Shown: in pieces, positions 8,095-15,800 of the stretch
Position numbering within the stretch: position 1 is the stretch's first letter
How the letters are laid out: each line of letters opens with the position of its first letter
Origin: Chloroflexota bacterium
GTDB lineage: Bacteria; Chloroflexota; Anaerolineae; JACRMK01
Assembly (NCBI GenBank): GCA_016200765.1
Contig: JACQEC010000125.1
Coordinates: 1 to 16,909 of the forward strand
DNA length: 16,909 bases
Direction of reading: 5' to 3'
Translations under genes and position numbers: made by a program
Notes under the pieces: model-generated
The model's input: only the letters and a program-made list of their open reading frames with translations
Told to the model about the DNA's origin: nothing
The model's database searches: none

Positions 8095-9355
8095 GTCCGA
8101 AAAACTTTTCGCCGAAGCACAACAACTCTTGCCGGGAGGTGTGGACTCACCCGTGCGCGCCTTCAAAAGTGTGGGCGGGACGCCGCGCTTTATCGCGCGC
8201 GCAGAAGGCGCAACCATCATTGATGTAGACGACAATCGCTATATTGACTACGTGATGTCGTGGGGGCCGCTCATTCTCGGACATGCGCACGCGGAAGTGG
8301 TGGCGGCGATTCGCGCACAGGCGGCGCGCGGCACGAGTTACGGCGCGCCGACCGAGCTCGAGGTCGAGTTGGCGCGATTGATGACGCAGGCGATGCCCTC
8401 GCTCGACATGGTTCGCTTCGTCAACTCGGGCACCGAGGCCACAATGTCGGCGCTGCGGCTCGCGCGCGCGTTCACGGGGCGCACGAAAATCGTCAAGTTT
8501 GAAGGCGGTTATCACGGTCACGCCGACATGCTGCTCGCGCAGGCCGGCTCAGGCGTCGCGACGCTCGGCATTCCTGATTCGGTCGGTGTGCCACCGGCCG
8601 CTGTGGCCGATACCTTGACCGCACCTTACAACAACCTAAGAGCGCTGGCGCAATTGTTTGAAGCGCACCGCCATCAAATCGCCGCGCTGATCGTCGAGCC
8701 GGTTGCGGGCAACATGGGCGTCGTGCCGCCGTGCGAAGGATTTTTGCAAGGCGTGCGCGCGCTGACTTTAGAGCATGGCGCGCTCTTGATTTTCGACGAA
8801 GTGATTACGGGCTTTCGCGTGGGCTGGGGCGGCGCTCAGGGGTTATATGGCGTCAAGCCCGACCTGACCTGCCTGGGGAAGATCATCGGCGGCGGCCTGC
8901 CGGTCGGCGCGTACGGTGGCCGCCGCGAGATCATGCAGTGGGTCGCGCCGAGCGGGCCCGTGTATCAGGCGGGCACGCTGTCGGGCAATCCGCTCGCGAT
9001 GGCGGCGGGCCTTGCAACACTCAACGTACTGCGGCGCACGAATCCCTACGCCATGCTCGAAAGCCTTGCGGCGCGGCTGTGCGAAGGCATCGCGGCGGCT
9101 GCCGAAGTCGCGCGGATTCCGATCTGGCAGAACCGCGTGGGCAGCCTGTTCACGACCTTCTTTTCATCCGGGCCGGTCACCGATTATGCCAGCGCAAAAA
9201 AATCGGACACGGCGCGCTACGCCAAGTTCTTTCACGCGCTGTTGGATACGGGCTTTTATTTTGCGCCGTCGCAATTTGAGGCGGGGTTTGTTTCTGTCGC
9301 GCATAGCGATGAAGCGATTGAACAAACGGTGATAGCCTTACGGCGCGTGTTTTAA
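8081..9355 (+). CDS. hemL: Glutamate-1-semialdehyde 2,1-aminomutase
   Basis: This PLP enzyme turns glutamate-1-semialdehyde, the HemA product, into 5-aminolevulinate. The protein is 424 aa, standard length. LLPGGVDSPVRAF lies near the N-terminus and VNSGTEATMSALRLAR is the phosphate-binding region. FDEVITGFRVG contains the PLP-ring aspartate, and LGKIIGGGLPVGAYGG contains the Schiff-base Lys267. The start overlaps hemH by 14 nt and no strong ribosome site is visible, so it probably depends on translational coupling. This is the last heme gene; a 204-nt gap follows. Confidence 0.96.
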   Translation: MDIHKSEKLFAEAQQLLPGGVDSPVRAFKSVGGTPRFIARAEGATIIDVDDNRYIDYVMSWGPLILGHAHAEVVAAIRAQAARGTSYGAPTELEVELARLMTQAMPSLDMVRFVNSGTEATMSALRLARAFTGRTKIVKFEGGYHGHADMLLAQAGSGVATLGIPDSVGVPPAAVADTLTAPYNNLRALAQLFEAHRHQIAALIVEPVAGNMGVVPPCEGFLQGVRALTLEHGALLIFDEVITGFRVGWGGAQGLYGVKPDLTCLGKIIGGGLPVGAYGGRREIMQWVAPSGPVYQAGTLSGNPLAMAAGLATLNVLRRTNPYAMLESLAARLCEGIAAAAEVARIPIWQNRVGSLFTTFFSSGPVTDYASAKKSDTARYAKFFHALLDTGFYFAPSQFEAGFVSVAHSDEAIEQTVIALRRVF

Positions 9356-9559
9356 ATATCCTCGCTGTTCAAGTCCTCATCGTGGCCCTAGGCACACGCG
9401 GCCGGTAATTTCGGGCTGCCGTAAATTTGCGGTACACTCATCTGGAGCCCATTCACTTCAGGGAGCAATTGCCTTGATGGACCGTCAGTTGTTCACACTG
9501 GACAGAGATACGCGTTGCGGGTAGTTACTCCATCTTTCGTAAAATAGCGAGAATAGCCC
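9356..9559 (+). other. Gap between the heme operon and the deacetylase gene
   Basis: These 204 nt separate the two gene blocks. No convincing intrinsic terminator after hemL could be found. A weak promoter candidate is TTGCGG (9515-9520), a 19-nt spacer and TAAAAT (9540-9545), which would start transcription just before the deacetylase ATG. The spacer is longer than ideal. No open frame with coding character was seen in it. Confidence 0.3.
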
Positions 9560-10384
9560 ATGCCGAATAGCACCGTCTGTTTGTCCTTCGATTTTGACGC
9601 AATGTCCGTCTGGTTCGGCTACAAGAACGTCACGCCAGCCATGCTCTATCGCGGCGAATATGGCGCGCGGGTGGGAGTGCCGCGCCTCCTGCACATGCTC
9701 GACCGGCTCGCCATTCGCGCGACGTTTTTCGTGCCGGGGCACACGATTGAGTCGTTCCCCGAAGTCACGCAGGCGATCCTCGCGGGCGGCCACGAGATCG
9801 GCCACCACTCCTATGCCCACGTTGACCCCAGCGAGCAAACAGCCGACGAAGAGCGGCGCGACATGGAGCGCGCGTGGAAGGCGCTGGAGCGCATCGGCCT
9901 GAAACCGCTGGGCTTCCGCTCGCCGTCGGCCGATTACTCCAGCGCGACGCTGGCCTTGATCGAAGAGTTCAATTTCCTGTACGACTCCAGCCTCATGGCC
10001 GACGACTACCGGCCCTACCATCCGCGGCTGGGGGATCAGGTCACGCAGCAGTCGCCGCTGGTGAAGGGGGCGGAGGCTCGCGTCTGGGAACTGCCGATCT
10101 GTTTCGAGTTTGACGATTGGGTTCATTTCCAATTCAATTTCAACCCATACCGCAACGGAACCTCCGCGCCGAGCAAGGTGCTGGAAATCTGGACCGCCGA
10201 GTTTGACTGGATGCACGCCAACGTGGACGGCGGCATCCTGAACGTGGCGATGCACCCGCAGGTGATCGGGCGCGGTCATCGGGTCGCGATGCTGGAGCAT
10301 TTCATCACGCACTGCTTGAGCCGCGGGTCGGATGTCAAGTTTGAGCGCATGGGCGACGTGGCGAAGCGGCTGAACAGCATGTGA
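9560..10384 (+). CDS. Polysaccharide deacetylase family protein (CE4, PuuE/HpPgdA-like), copy 1
   Basis: The 274-aa protein has a NodB/CE4 fold, which uses a divalent metal to hydrolyse N-acyl or related amide bonds. Asp11 and Asp13 in SFDFDA form motif 1. His83 and His87 in GHHSYAH form the metal-binding motif 2. LGFRSPSADYS is motif 3 and the late MHPQVIGR is the last active-site segment. No signal peptide is visible, so it is probably cytoplasmic, as in the PuuE/Helicobacter PgdA-like subgroup. The substrate (peptidoglycan, another glycan or a cyclic amide) cannot be told. A paralogue lies at 13454. The stop overlaps the truD start as GTGA, suggesting cotranslation. Confidence 0.85.
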   Translation: MPNSTVCLSFDFDAMSVWFGYKNVTPAMLYRGEYGARVGVPRLLHMLDRLAIRATFFVPGHTIESFPEVTQAILAGGHEIGHHSYAHVDPSEQTADEERRDMERAWKALERIGLKPLGFRSPSADYSSATLALIEEFNFLYDSSLMADDYRPYHPRLGDQVTQQSPLVKGAEARVWELPICFEFDDWVHFQFNFNPYRNGTSAPSKVLEIWTAEFDWMHANVDGGILNVAMHPQVIGRGHRVAMLEHFITHCLSRGSDVKFERMGDVAKRLNSM

Positions 10385-11547
10385 GAATCAAAGCTTCCCC
10401 TGAAGATTTTATCGTCGAGGAAGCCATCCGGCTGACGCCGGTTGAGACCGGCCCGTTTGCGCTCTACCGGGTGCACAAGCGCGGTGTGACGACGACGCAG
10501 GCGCTGGAAAGCATCGCCGCGCAACTGCACGTGGGCAAGCGGCTGATTGTCTTCCCGGCCCTCAAAGACAAGGCGGCCGCGACCATCCAGTACGCGAGCG
10601 TGAAGGGCGCGGCGCCGCCGCTGGTTGAGGGCAACGGCTTTCGCGCCGAGCGGGTGGGCTATGCCGAGCGGGCTTTGCGACCGGCGGACTTGCGCGGCAA
10701 CCGTTTTACCATCGTCGCGCGTGACCTGTCTCTGGAGGAGGCGCAGAGGCTTGGCCCGCGCCTGCGGCAGATGGCCGAGTTTGGTCTGCCCAACTACTTC
10801 GACGACCAGCGCTTCGGCTCGTACAGCGGCGAGGCAGGCTTCATCGGCAAGAAGATACTTCAGCGAGATGCCGAAGGCGCGCTGAAGGTCTATCTGGCGC
10901 AGAGGATGGTGGGCGACCCGGAGCGTGTGCGCGTCTTCAAGGAGTTCGCGCTGGGTCATTGGGGAGAGTGGGGGAGCATGATGGAGCACGCGCCGAAGCC
11001 GTCGAACTTCCGCAGTGTGCTGACCTACCTGAAGGACCACCCGGCGGACTTTCGCCGCGCGCTCAACCTGATACCCCCGCCCCTGCTATCGCTCTACCTG
11101 TCGGCTTACCAGTCGTGGCTGTGGAATCTGATCGCCGCGCGTTGCACCGACGCGGCGCTGGCGCAGGCCGGATTCAAGACGCGGCCCATACGGGTGGCGG
11201 GTGGCGACCTGCCGGTCTATTTCAACCTGCCGGATGGTCTGCGGCTCCAACTAGAGCGCTGGATGATTCCATTGCCGAACCATCGCGCGGCCTTTGCCGA
11301 GCCGTTGGTGGAGCAGGCCGCGGCGGCGGTGCTGGCGCAGGAGCAGTTGACGCTGAACGACTTCAAGGCGCGCATCTTGAAGCGGGCATTTGCCGATAAA
11401 TCATCGCGCGCCCTGATTGTGCGCCCGCAAGAGGTGAGCGCCAGCGACCCGGACAATGACGAGCTGGCGCGCAAACGCTGGAAGGTCACGGTGAGGTTCT
11501 TCTTGCCGCCGGGCAGTTACGCGACGCTGGTGATGAAGGCCATTTGA
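10381..11547 (+). CDS. truD: tRNA pseudouridine synthase D
   Basis: The enzyme isomerises uridine 13 of tRNA to pseudouridine. The 388-aa protein starts with RIKASPEDFIVEE, the usual TruD opening, then PALKDKAAATIQY with the catalytic Asp63, and NYFDDQRFGS near residue 139. The TruD insertion domain follows, with LYLSAYQSWLWN, and a C-terminal RPQEVS segment. It is slightly longer than the E. coli protein (349 aa). It uses GTG 10381, overlapping the deacetylase stop as GTGA; the nearby ATG at 10379 is in another frame. The Rieske gene begins 4 nt after its stop. Confidence 0.9.
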   Translation: MRIKASPEDFIVEEAIRLTPVETGPFALYRVHKRGVTTTQALESIAAQLHVGKRLIVFPALKDKAAATIQYASVKGAAPPLVEGNGFRAERVGYAERALRPADLRGNRFTIVARDLSLEEAQRLGPRLRQMAEFGLPNYFDDQRFGSYSGEAGFIGKKILQRDAEGALKVYLAQRMVGDPERVRVFKEFALGHWGEWGSMMEHAPKPSNFRSVLTYLKDHPADFRRALNLIPPPLLSLYLSAYQSWLWNLIAARCTDAALAQAGFKTRPIRVAGGDLPVYFNLPDGLRLQLERWMIPLPNHRAAFAEPLVEQAAAAVLAQEQLTLNDFKARILKRAFADKSSRALIVRPQEVSASDPDNDELARKRWKVTVRFFLPPGSYATLVMKAI

Positions 11548-11551
11548 CCGT

Positions 11552-13429
11552 ATGCACAACACCCATCTGACGCTTGCCAACCTGCAAGCCCAGGGCTGTC
11601 TCGTCTATCAGAGCGAGACGCACCCGGTGGCTATCTTTTACACGGACGGTGGGCTTTACGCGGTGGACAACCGCTGTCCGCACATGGGCTTCCCGCTGGC
11701 GCAAGGCTCGGTCAAGGATGGCATTCTGACTTGCCATTGGCATCATGCGCGGTTTGCGCTCGGCTCCGGCGGCGCCCTCGACCTGTTTGCCGACGACGTG
11801 CGTGCGTTTCCCGTCGAGGCGCGCGACGGCGAAATCTGGATTGACCTGACGCCCCTGCCGCCTGAGGTACAGCGCGCGCGGCTGACCCGGCGGCTGCAAC
11901 ACGGCCTTGAGCGCGACCTGAATCTGGTTATCGCCAAGACGGTGATCGCCTTAGTCAGGGATACGCCATCCGGCCTGTCGGCAGCCGGTAGGGGCGAAGC
12001 CGCGCGCGGGGAACACCGCGTCAGCGAGGAGGCCAATCGCGCTCCGCTTCGCCCCTACGAAGCCGCGCGCGTCCCGTTTGCCACGGGGTTGGAGTTTGGG
12101 GCGCGCAACCGGCGCGACGGCTGGGCGATGGGGCAGACCATTCACGTCGCCATGATGAACCTACTGCCGTTTCTGGATCAGGAGGATGCGGCGCGCGCGC
12201 TTTATCACGGCTTGAGCGCGGTCGCGCGCGATTGTGACGGCGCGCCCGCGCGCCATCTGCTGGATCCACTGCCCGGCGGGGCGGTCGAGATGAGCACGTT
12301 GAAACGCTGGTTCCGCTCGTTTGTCGAGGTGCGGGACGAGGAGGGCGCGGAACGGTGCATCGTGACGGCCGCGCAGGCGGGCGCGTCGCCCGCGCATATT
12401 TCCGATATGCTGTTCAGCGCGGCGACCGATCATCGGTATCTGCAAATCGGCCACACGGCTGACTTTTCCAACAAAGCGATTGAGGCCTGCGAGCACCTTG
12501 ACGGCGCAGATGGCCGCCCCCTGGCCGGACTGGTGCTGTCCTCGCTCGCGCCGTCGTTCGCCAACGCCAGCCGCGCAGAGGAGTCGAACGCGTGGCGCAA
12601 CCCCGTTGACCTCATCGCCCTGTTGGAAGCGGCCTACGAGCGGCTGCCGCAGGCGCTGGACGATGGCCGCCGCCCTTCGACAAGCTCAGGCCGCCGCGCT
12701 CAAGACCCGCTGGCGGTGCGCCCGGCCACGCATCTGGCCGACCTCACCGACACCTTGCTTTCCGACCGCCCGCACGATATTGTCGCGGTTCTGCTCGACG
12801 CGCTCCAGCACGGCACGACGCCGGAGCAGTTGGCCGGCGCGGTCACGTATGCGGCGGCGCGGCGGATGGCGCACTTTCACACCTCGAACGAGTTTGGCGA
12901 TTGGGACACGGTTCTGCACACCTTTACGTTTGCCAACGCGATCCATCAGGCGATGCGCCGCGCGCCGTCGGTGGCGCTCTTGCGGGGCGTGTTTGACGCG
13001 GCCATGAGCGTGTATCTCGATCGCTTTCTGAACATGCCGGCGGCGAAAATACCGCAGGTGGAAAGGTCCGGCGAGACGCCCGAAGACCTGCTCGACGAGT
13101 TTCTGTCGCTGCTCAATCGCCAACAGCAGGTGAACGAATCCGCGGCGCTGTGTGTACAGTATCTAATCAATGGCGGCGCGCCGGAGCGGCTGATGGCCGC
13201 CATCGGCAAGGCGCTGTTGCGCGAGGACCCGGGCTTCCACACCATTCAGACGGTTGAGGCGGCCTTCGCGCAATACCGGCTGTGGCGTGGTACGCCGCAG
13301 GCCGATCACTTCCTGATTGCGGCGGCGCGGTATCTGGCCGCGCATGCTCCGACCTCGCGCGCGATGGAGCAGACGTTTCGCATTGCGTGGCGCCTGCACC
13401 GCGGTGATCGCTTGTTCATCGAAGAGTAG
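11552..13429 (+). CDS. Rieske [2Fe-2S] protein with a large uncharacterised helical C-terminal region
   Basis: Residues 1 to about 105 form a Rieske ferredoxin-like domain. Cys42 and His44 (CPHMGFPL) and Cys61 and His64 (CHWHH) are the four cluster ligands, spaced C-x-H-x16-C-x2-H. The remaining 520 residues look almost wholly helical and I do not recognise them. They hold three segments that resemble one another, each with a histidine followed by an asparagine 5-6 residues later: His198, His301 and His456. Two stretches look like later insertions: residues about 146-169 (palindromic element) and 374-380 (PSTSSG repeat). No signal peptide or membrane segment was seen. An oxidoreductase or electron-transfer role is a guess from the Rieske domain only. 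It lies 4 nt after truD and 24 nt before a deacetylase gene. Confidence 0.85.
   Translation: MHNTHLTLANLQAQGCLVYQSETHPVAIFYTDGGLYAVDNRCPHMGFPLAQGSVKDGILTCHWHHARFALGSGGALDLFADDVRAFPVEARDGEIWIDLTPLPPEVQRARLTRRLQHGLERDLNLVIAKTVIALVRDTPSGLSAAGRGEAARGEHRVSEEANRAPLRPYEAARVPFATGLEFGARNRRDGWAMGQTIHVAMMNLLPFLDQEDAARALYHGLSAVARDCDGAPARHLLDPLPGGAVEMSTLKRWFRSFVEVRDEEGAERCIVTAAQAGASPAHISDMLFSAATDHRYLQIGHTADFSNKAIEACEHLDGADGRPLAGLVLSSLAPSFANASRAEESNAWRNPVDLIALLEAAYERLPQALDDGRRPSTSSGRRAQDPLAVRPATHLADLTDTLLSDRPHDIVAVLLDALQHGTTPEQLAGAVTYAAARRMAHFHTSNEFGDWDTVLHTFTFANAIHQAMRRAPSVALLRGVFDAAMSVYLDRFLNMPAAKIPQVERSGETPEDLLDEFLSLLNRQQQVNESAALCVQYLINGGAPERLMAAIGKALLREDPGFHTIQTVEAAFAQYRLWRGTPQADHFLIAAARYLAAHAPTSRAMEQTFRIAWRLHRGDRLFIEE
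11988..12058 (+). repeat. Palindromic repeat element inserted in frame in the Rieske gene
   Basis: A 13-bp perfect inverted repeat, GTAGGGGCGAAGC (11988-12000) and GCTTCGCCCCTAC (12046-12058), encloses 45 nt that contain a further small hairpin (CGCGG/CCGCG). The 71-nt unit interrupts the coding sequence between the Rieske domain and the helical region, adding about 24 low-complexity residues without breaking the frame. Arms of the GTAGGGGCG...CGCCCCTAC type are familiar from dispersed palindromes in several bacterial genomes, usually between genes. Confidence 0.75.
12673..12690 (+). repeat. CCTTCGACAAGCTCAGG-type short repeat inside the Rieske gene
   Basis: The motif CCCTTCGACAAGCTCAGG is recognised from general experience as a very common dispersed repeat in many environmental bacterial genomes, where it often reads as PSTSSG or DKLR in proteins. 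Here it encodes PSTSSG at residues 374-379, between a helix ending in ALDDGRR and one starting with ATHLAD. It looks like a linker insertion that kept the frame. Confidence 0.6.
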
Positions 13430-13453
13430 CACGCGGCGCGGCAAGGAGGAGTT

Positions 13454-14248
13454 ATGACATTTCCCGTGATGCTCACGTTCGACCTTGATGCAGAGTCGGG
13501 GGCGTTGGCGCAAGACCCAATGAATGCCAATCGTCCCGGCGTGCTGTCCGTCGGGCAGTATGGCCCGAAGGTCGGCGTGCACCGAATCCTGAAACTCCTG
13601 GACGAGGAGGCCATCCCGGCCACGTTCTTCATCCCCGGCTGGGTCGTGGACAAATACCCGGCGGCGGTTGAGGCCGTAGCCAACGCCGGGCACGAAATCG
13701 CCCATCACGGCTACACCCATCAGCCCCCGGCTACTTTCGCGAGCCGGGACGAAGAGGAAGCCGGGCTCGCGCAGGGCATCGCTTCTATCGTGCGCCAGAC
13801 CGGCCAACGGCCGCTGGGTTACCGTTCCCCGTCGTGGGATTTCTCGCCGCACACGCTGTCATTGCTCGAACAGTACGGGTTCCTCTACTCGTCGAACCTG
13901 ATGGACGACGACGCGCCCTATACGCACAGCATTGCCGGGCGCGCGACGCGGCTGGTGGAACTGCCCATCCAGTGGATGAACGACGACGCGCCGTTCTTCA
14001 TGTTCCGCCCGCCAAACCCGCGACCGATACAGCCGGCGAGCCACCCGTTTGAAATCTGGACGGAGGAGTTGCAGATTCTGCATCGAGAGGGTAAGGTGTT
14101 CGTGCTGACGATGCATCCGCAGATTATCGGGCGGCCCAGCCGCGCGCAGATGCTCAAACGGTTCATCGCGTTTGCGCGCTCACTGGGCAACGTCGAGTTC
14201 CGCCGCTGTCACGAGGTGGCGGCAGACTATCTCGCGCAGACCGCGTGA
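13454..14248 (+). CDS. Polysaccharide deacetylase family protein (CE4, PuuE/HpPgdA-like), copy 2
   Basis: The 264-aa protein is a clear paralogue of the product at 9560. Asp10 and Asp12 in TFDLDAES, then ATFFIPGW and GHEIAHHGYTH with His85 and His89 as metal ligands, are all present. LGYRSPSWDFS and LTMHPQIIGRPSRAQML complete the set. It lacks the longer loop that the first copy has around its QQSPLVKGAEARVWELP segment. No signal peptide is evident. A strong AAGGAGG ribosome site at 13443-13449 precedes the ATG by 4 nt, and the gene follows the Rieske gene after 24 nt, so the two are probably cotranscribed. The substrate is unknown; the two copies may act on related compounds. Confidence 0.86.
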   Translation: MTFPVMLTFDLDAESGALAQDPMNANRPGVLSVGQYGPKVGVHRILKLLDEEAIPATFFIPGWVVDKYPAAVEAVANAGHEIAHHGYTHQPPATFASRDEEEAGLAQGIASIVRQTGQRPLGYRSPSWDFSPHTLSLLEQYGFLYSSNLMDDDAPYTHSIAGRATRLVELPIQWMNDDAPFFMFRPPNPRPIQPASHPFEIWTEELQILHREGKVFVLTMHPQIIGRPSRAQMLKRFIAFARSLGNVEFRRCHEVAADYLAQTA

Positions 14249-14256
14249 GACCTGAA

Positions 14257-14274
14257 GGCCGGTTATGTCCGGCC
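14257..14274 (+). terminator. Short stem-loop after the second deacetylase gene
   Basis: A 6-bp perfect stem GGCCGG/CCGGCC with the loop TTATGT lies 9 nt after the deacetylase stop. No T run follows, so it is at most a weak or factor-dependent terminator, or an RNA-end stabiliser. Confidence 0.3.
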
Positions 14275-14347
14275 AGACCGAGGCTCTACCCGTGGCGGCC
14301 ACGAGGCGCGCCGCCCGTATCGCTGATGATGAAAGACAGGAATGACG

Positions 14348-15703
14348 ATGGAACGAGAATCTCGCTTAAAAATCGGCTGTGCGCTCATGACGTGCCTGAC
14401 CATTCCCCTCATGCTCTGCGCAGCCGCGGTCGTGTTCGGACCGGGATTGAACTTGAACGGCGTCAGTCTGCCCGGAGCGCGCGCGTCCGCGCCGGCCGTT
14501 GACCGGTTGGCCGTGATTGGCGAAGATGGCAACGTCTATGTGCTGGACCGGAGCGGCCAATCGCGGGTGGCGTTGACGACCAACGCCGCGCTGGCGCAAA
14601 GCGCCGCCGTGCGGCGGCTGTATGCGTTTCCCAACTGGTCGCCCGACAGCGAGCAGGTGGCGTTCGTGGGGTTAAGCTCGGAGAACGGGGGCAAAGCCTC
14701 GCTCTTTGCCGCCGGCATCAAAGACGTCCGGAGCGAGACCCAGCCGCTTGAGCTGTATTCCAGCGAAGACAACTTCCCGTTCTTTCTATTCTGGTCGCCC
14801 AACAGCAAGCGCGTCGCTTTTCTCGCGCAAAACGATCAGGAGATGAGCCTGAACACGGCCAACGCCGACGGCTCGGGCACGCAGGAACTGGGCAAAGGCG
14901 CGCCATTCTACATCTCGTGGTCGCCGGACTCGCAGAGCCTTGTCAGCCATGTCGGTGGAAGCCGCCGGCAGTCGGCGGATGCGTTTATCGGACTGCATTC
15001 GCTGACCACTCTGGGTCAGCCACAACATTTGAGCATTGCCCCCGGCAACTTCCTCGCCCCGGCGTGGTCTCCGGCCGGCAATGAAATCTTGATGGCGCTG
15101 GCCTCGCCCGACAACCGCAGTGACACACTGGTCGTCAGCGACTCGCGTGGCGAGCAGACGCGCACGCTGGCGCAATATGCCGGGAACGTGGGCTTCGCCT
15201 GGTCGCGGGATGGAAAGCACATTGCCTATCTTATCACCCAGCAGACCAGCGCAGGGCTGAAATCTGAACTGCATATGGTGAACGCCGATGGCAGCCACGA
15301 ACTCCTGATCGCCGACGATTCACCGGTGGCGTTCTTCTGGTCGCCCGACAGCGCGAAGATCGCCATGCTGACCCGAGCCAGCGGCGGGCAAGGCGGCCTC
15401 GTCTTTACGGGTGACAATCGCCAGCAGGCACAACTGCGCCTCACGTGGAAGGTCGTGACCGTCGCCGACAACAAGGTTTCGTCGCTCGTGACGTTCGTGC
15501 CCACCGACGCTTTCGCGTCACTGCTGCCGTATTTCGACCAGTACGCGCAATCGCTGCAAATCTGGTCGCCCGACAGCCAGGCGGTCGTCTATGCCGCGCA
15601 GGAGAACGACGGCACCGAAGCGATCTATGTGGCCGACACGAGTCGCGGGGAGCAGGCGCGCCGGTTGACAACCGGCAGCATCGGCGTTTGGTCGTACCGG
15701 TGA
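14348..15703 (+). CDS. Membrane-anchored seven-bladed beta-propeller protein (TolB/WD40-like)
   Basis: The 451-aa protein begins with a short basic stretch and one hydrophobic segment (about residues 9-33). This reads as an N-terminal membrane anchor with the rest outside the cytoplasm; no lipobox cysteine fits. The body holds seven repeats of a W-S-P-D-S-like motif (WSPDSEQ, WSPNSKR, WSPDSQS, WSPAGNE, WSRDGKH, WSPDSAK, WSPDSQA), each followed by a hydrophobic strand, as in TolB/PD40 propellers. ADGS turns recur between blades. Seven motifs predict seven blades. ATG 14342 is also possible, but ACAGGA at 14336-14341 is better spaced for ATG 14348. The ligand or partner is unknown; these propellers usually serve as binding scaffolds. 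Confidence 0.82.
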   Translation: MERESRLKIGCALMTCLTIPLMLCAAAVVFGPGLNLNGVSLPGARASAPAVDRLAVIGEDGNVYVLDRSGQSRVALTTNAALAQSAAVRRLYAFPNWSPDSEQVAFVGLSSENGGKASLFAAGIKDVRSETQPLELYSSEDNFPFFLFWSPNSKRVAFLAQNDQEMSLNTANADGSGTQELGKGAPFYISWSPDSQSLVSHVGGSRRQSADAFIGLHSLTTLGQPQHLSIAPGNFLAPAWSPAGNEILMALASPDNRSDTLVVSDSRGEQTRTLAQYAGNVGFAWSRDGKHIAYLITQQTSAGLKSELHMVNADGSHELLIADDSPVAFFWSPDSAKIAMLTRASGGQGGLVFTGDNRQQAQLRLTWKVVTVADNKVSSLVTFVPTDAFASLLPYFDQYAQSLQIWSPDSQAVVYAAQENDGTEAIYVADTSRGEQARRLTTGSIGVWSYR

Positions 15704-15730
15704 GCCGGGGCGAGAGCGAAGCTGCACGGT

Positions 15731-15759
15731 TTGACCGAATTCCCGCGCTCGCCTATAAT
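15731..15759 (+). promoter_or_regulatory. Sigma-70-type promoter of the tRNA-Lys gene
   Basis: TTGACC at 15731-15736 and a perfect TATAAT at 15754-15759 are separated by exactly 17 nt. Transcription should start near 15766, about 35 nt before the tRNA. This is the best promoter in the window. Confidence 0.8.
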
Positions 15760-15762
15760 CCA

Positions 15763-15793
15763 ATCAGCCCCCGATCCAAGGTCGGGGGCTGAT
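15763..15793 (+). other. Perfect 12-bp stem-loop between promoter and tRNA
   Basis: ATCAGCCCCCGA (15763-15774) pairs perfectly with TCGGGGGCTGAT (15782-15793) across a 7-nt loop. The predicted transcription start falls within the left arm, so most of the hairpin would form the 5' leader of the pre-tRNA. No T run follows, which argues against an ordinary terminator for the upstream gene. Confidence 0.6.
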
Positions 15794-15800
15794 GGACAGA

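Noticed and set aside
14245..14502. Small plus-strand open frame bridging the second deacetylase and propeller genes
   Set aside because: It overlaps the propeller gene in another frame, is Arg/Pro-rich without motifs and has no ribosome site.
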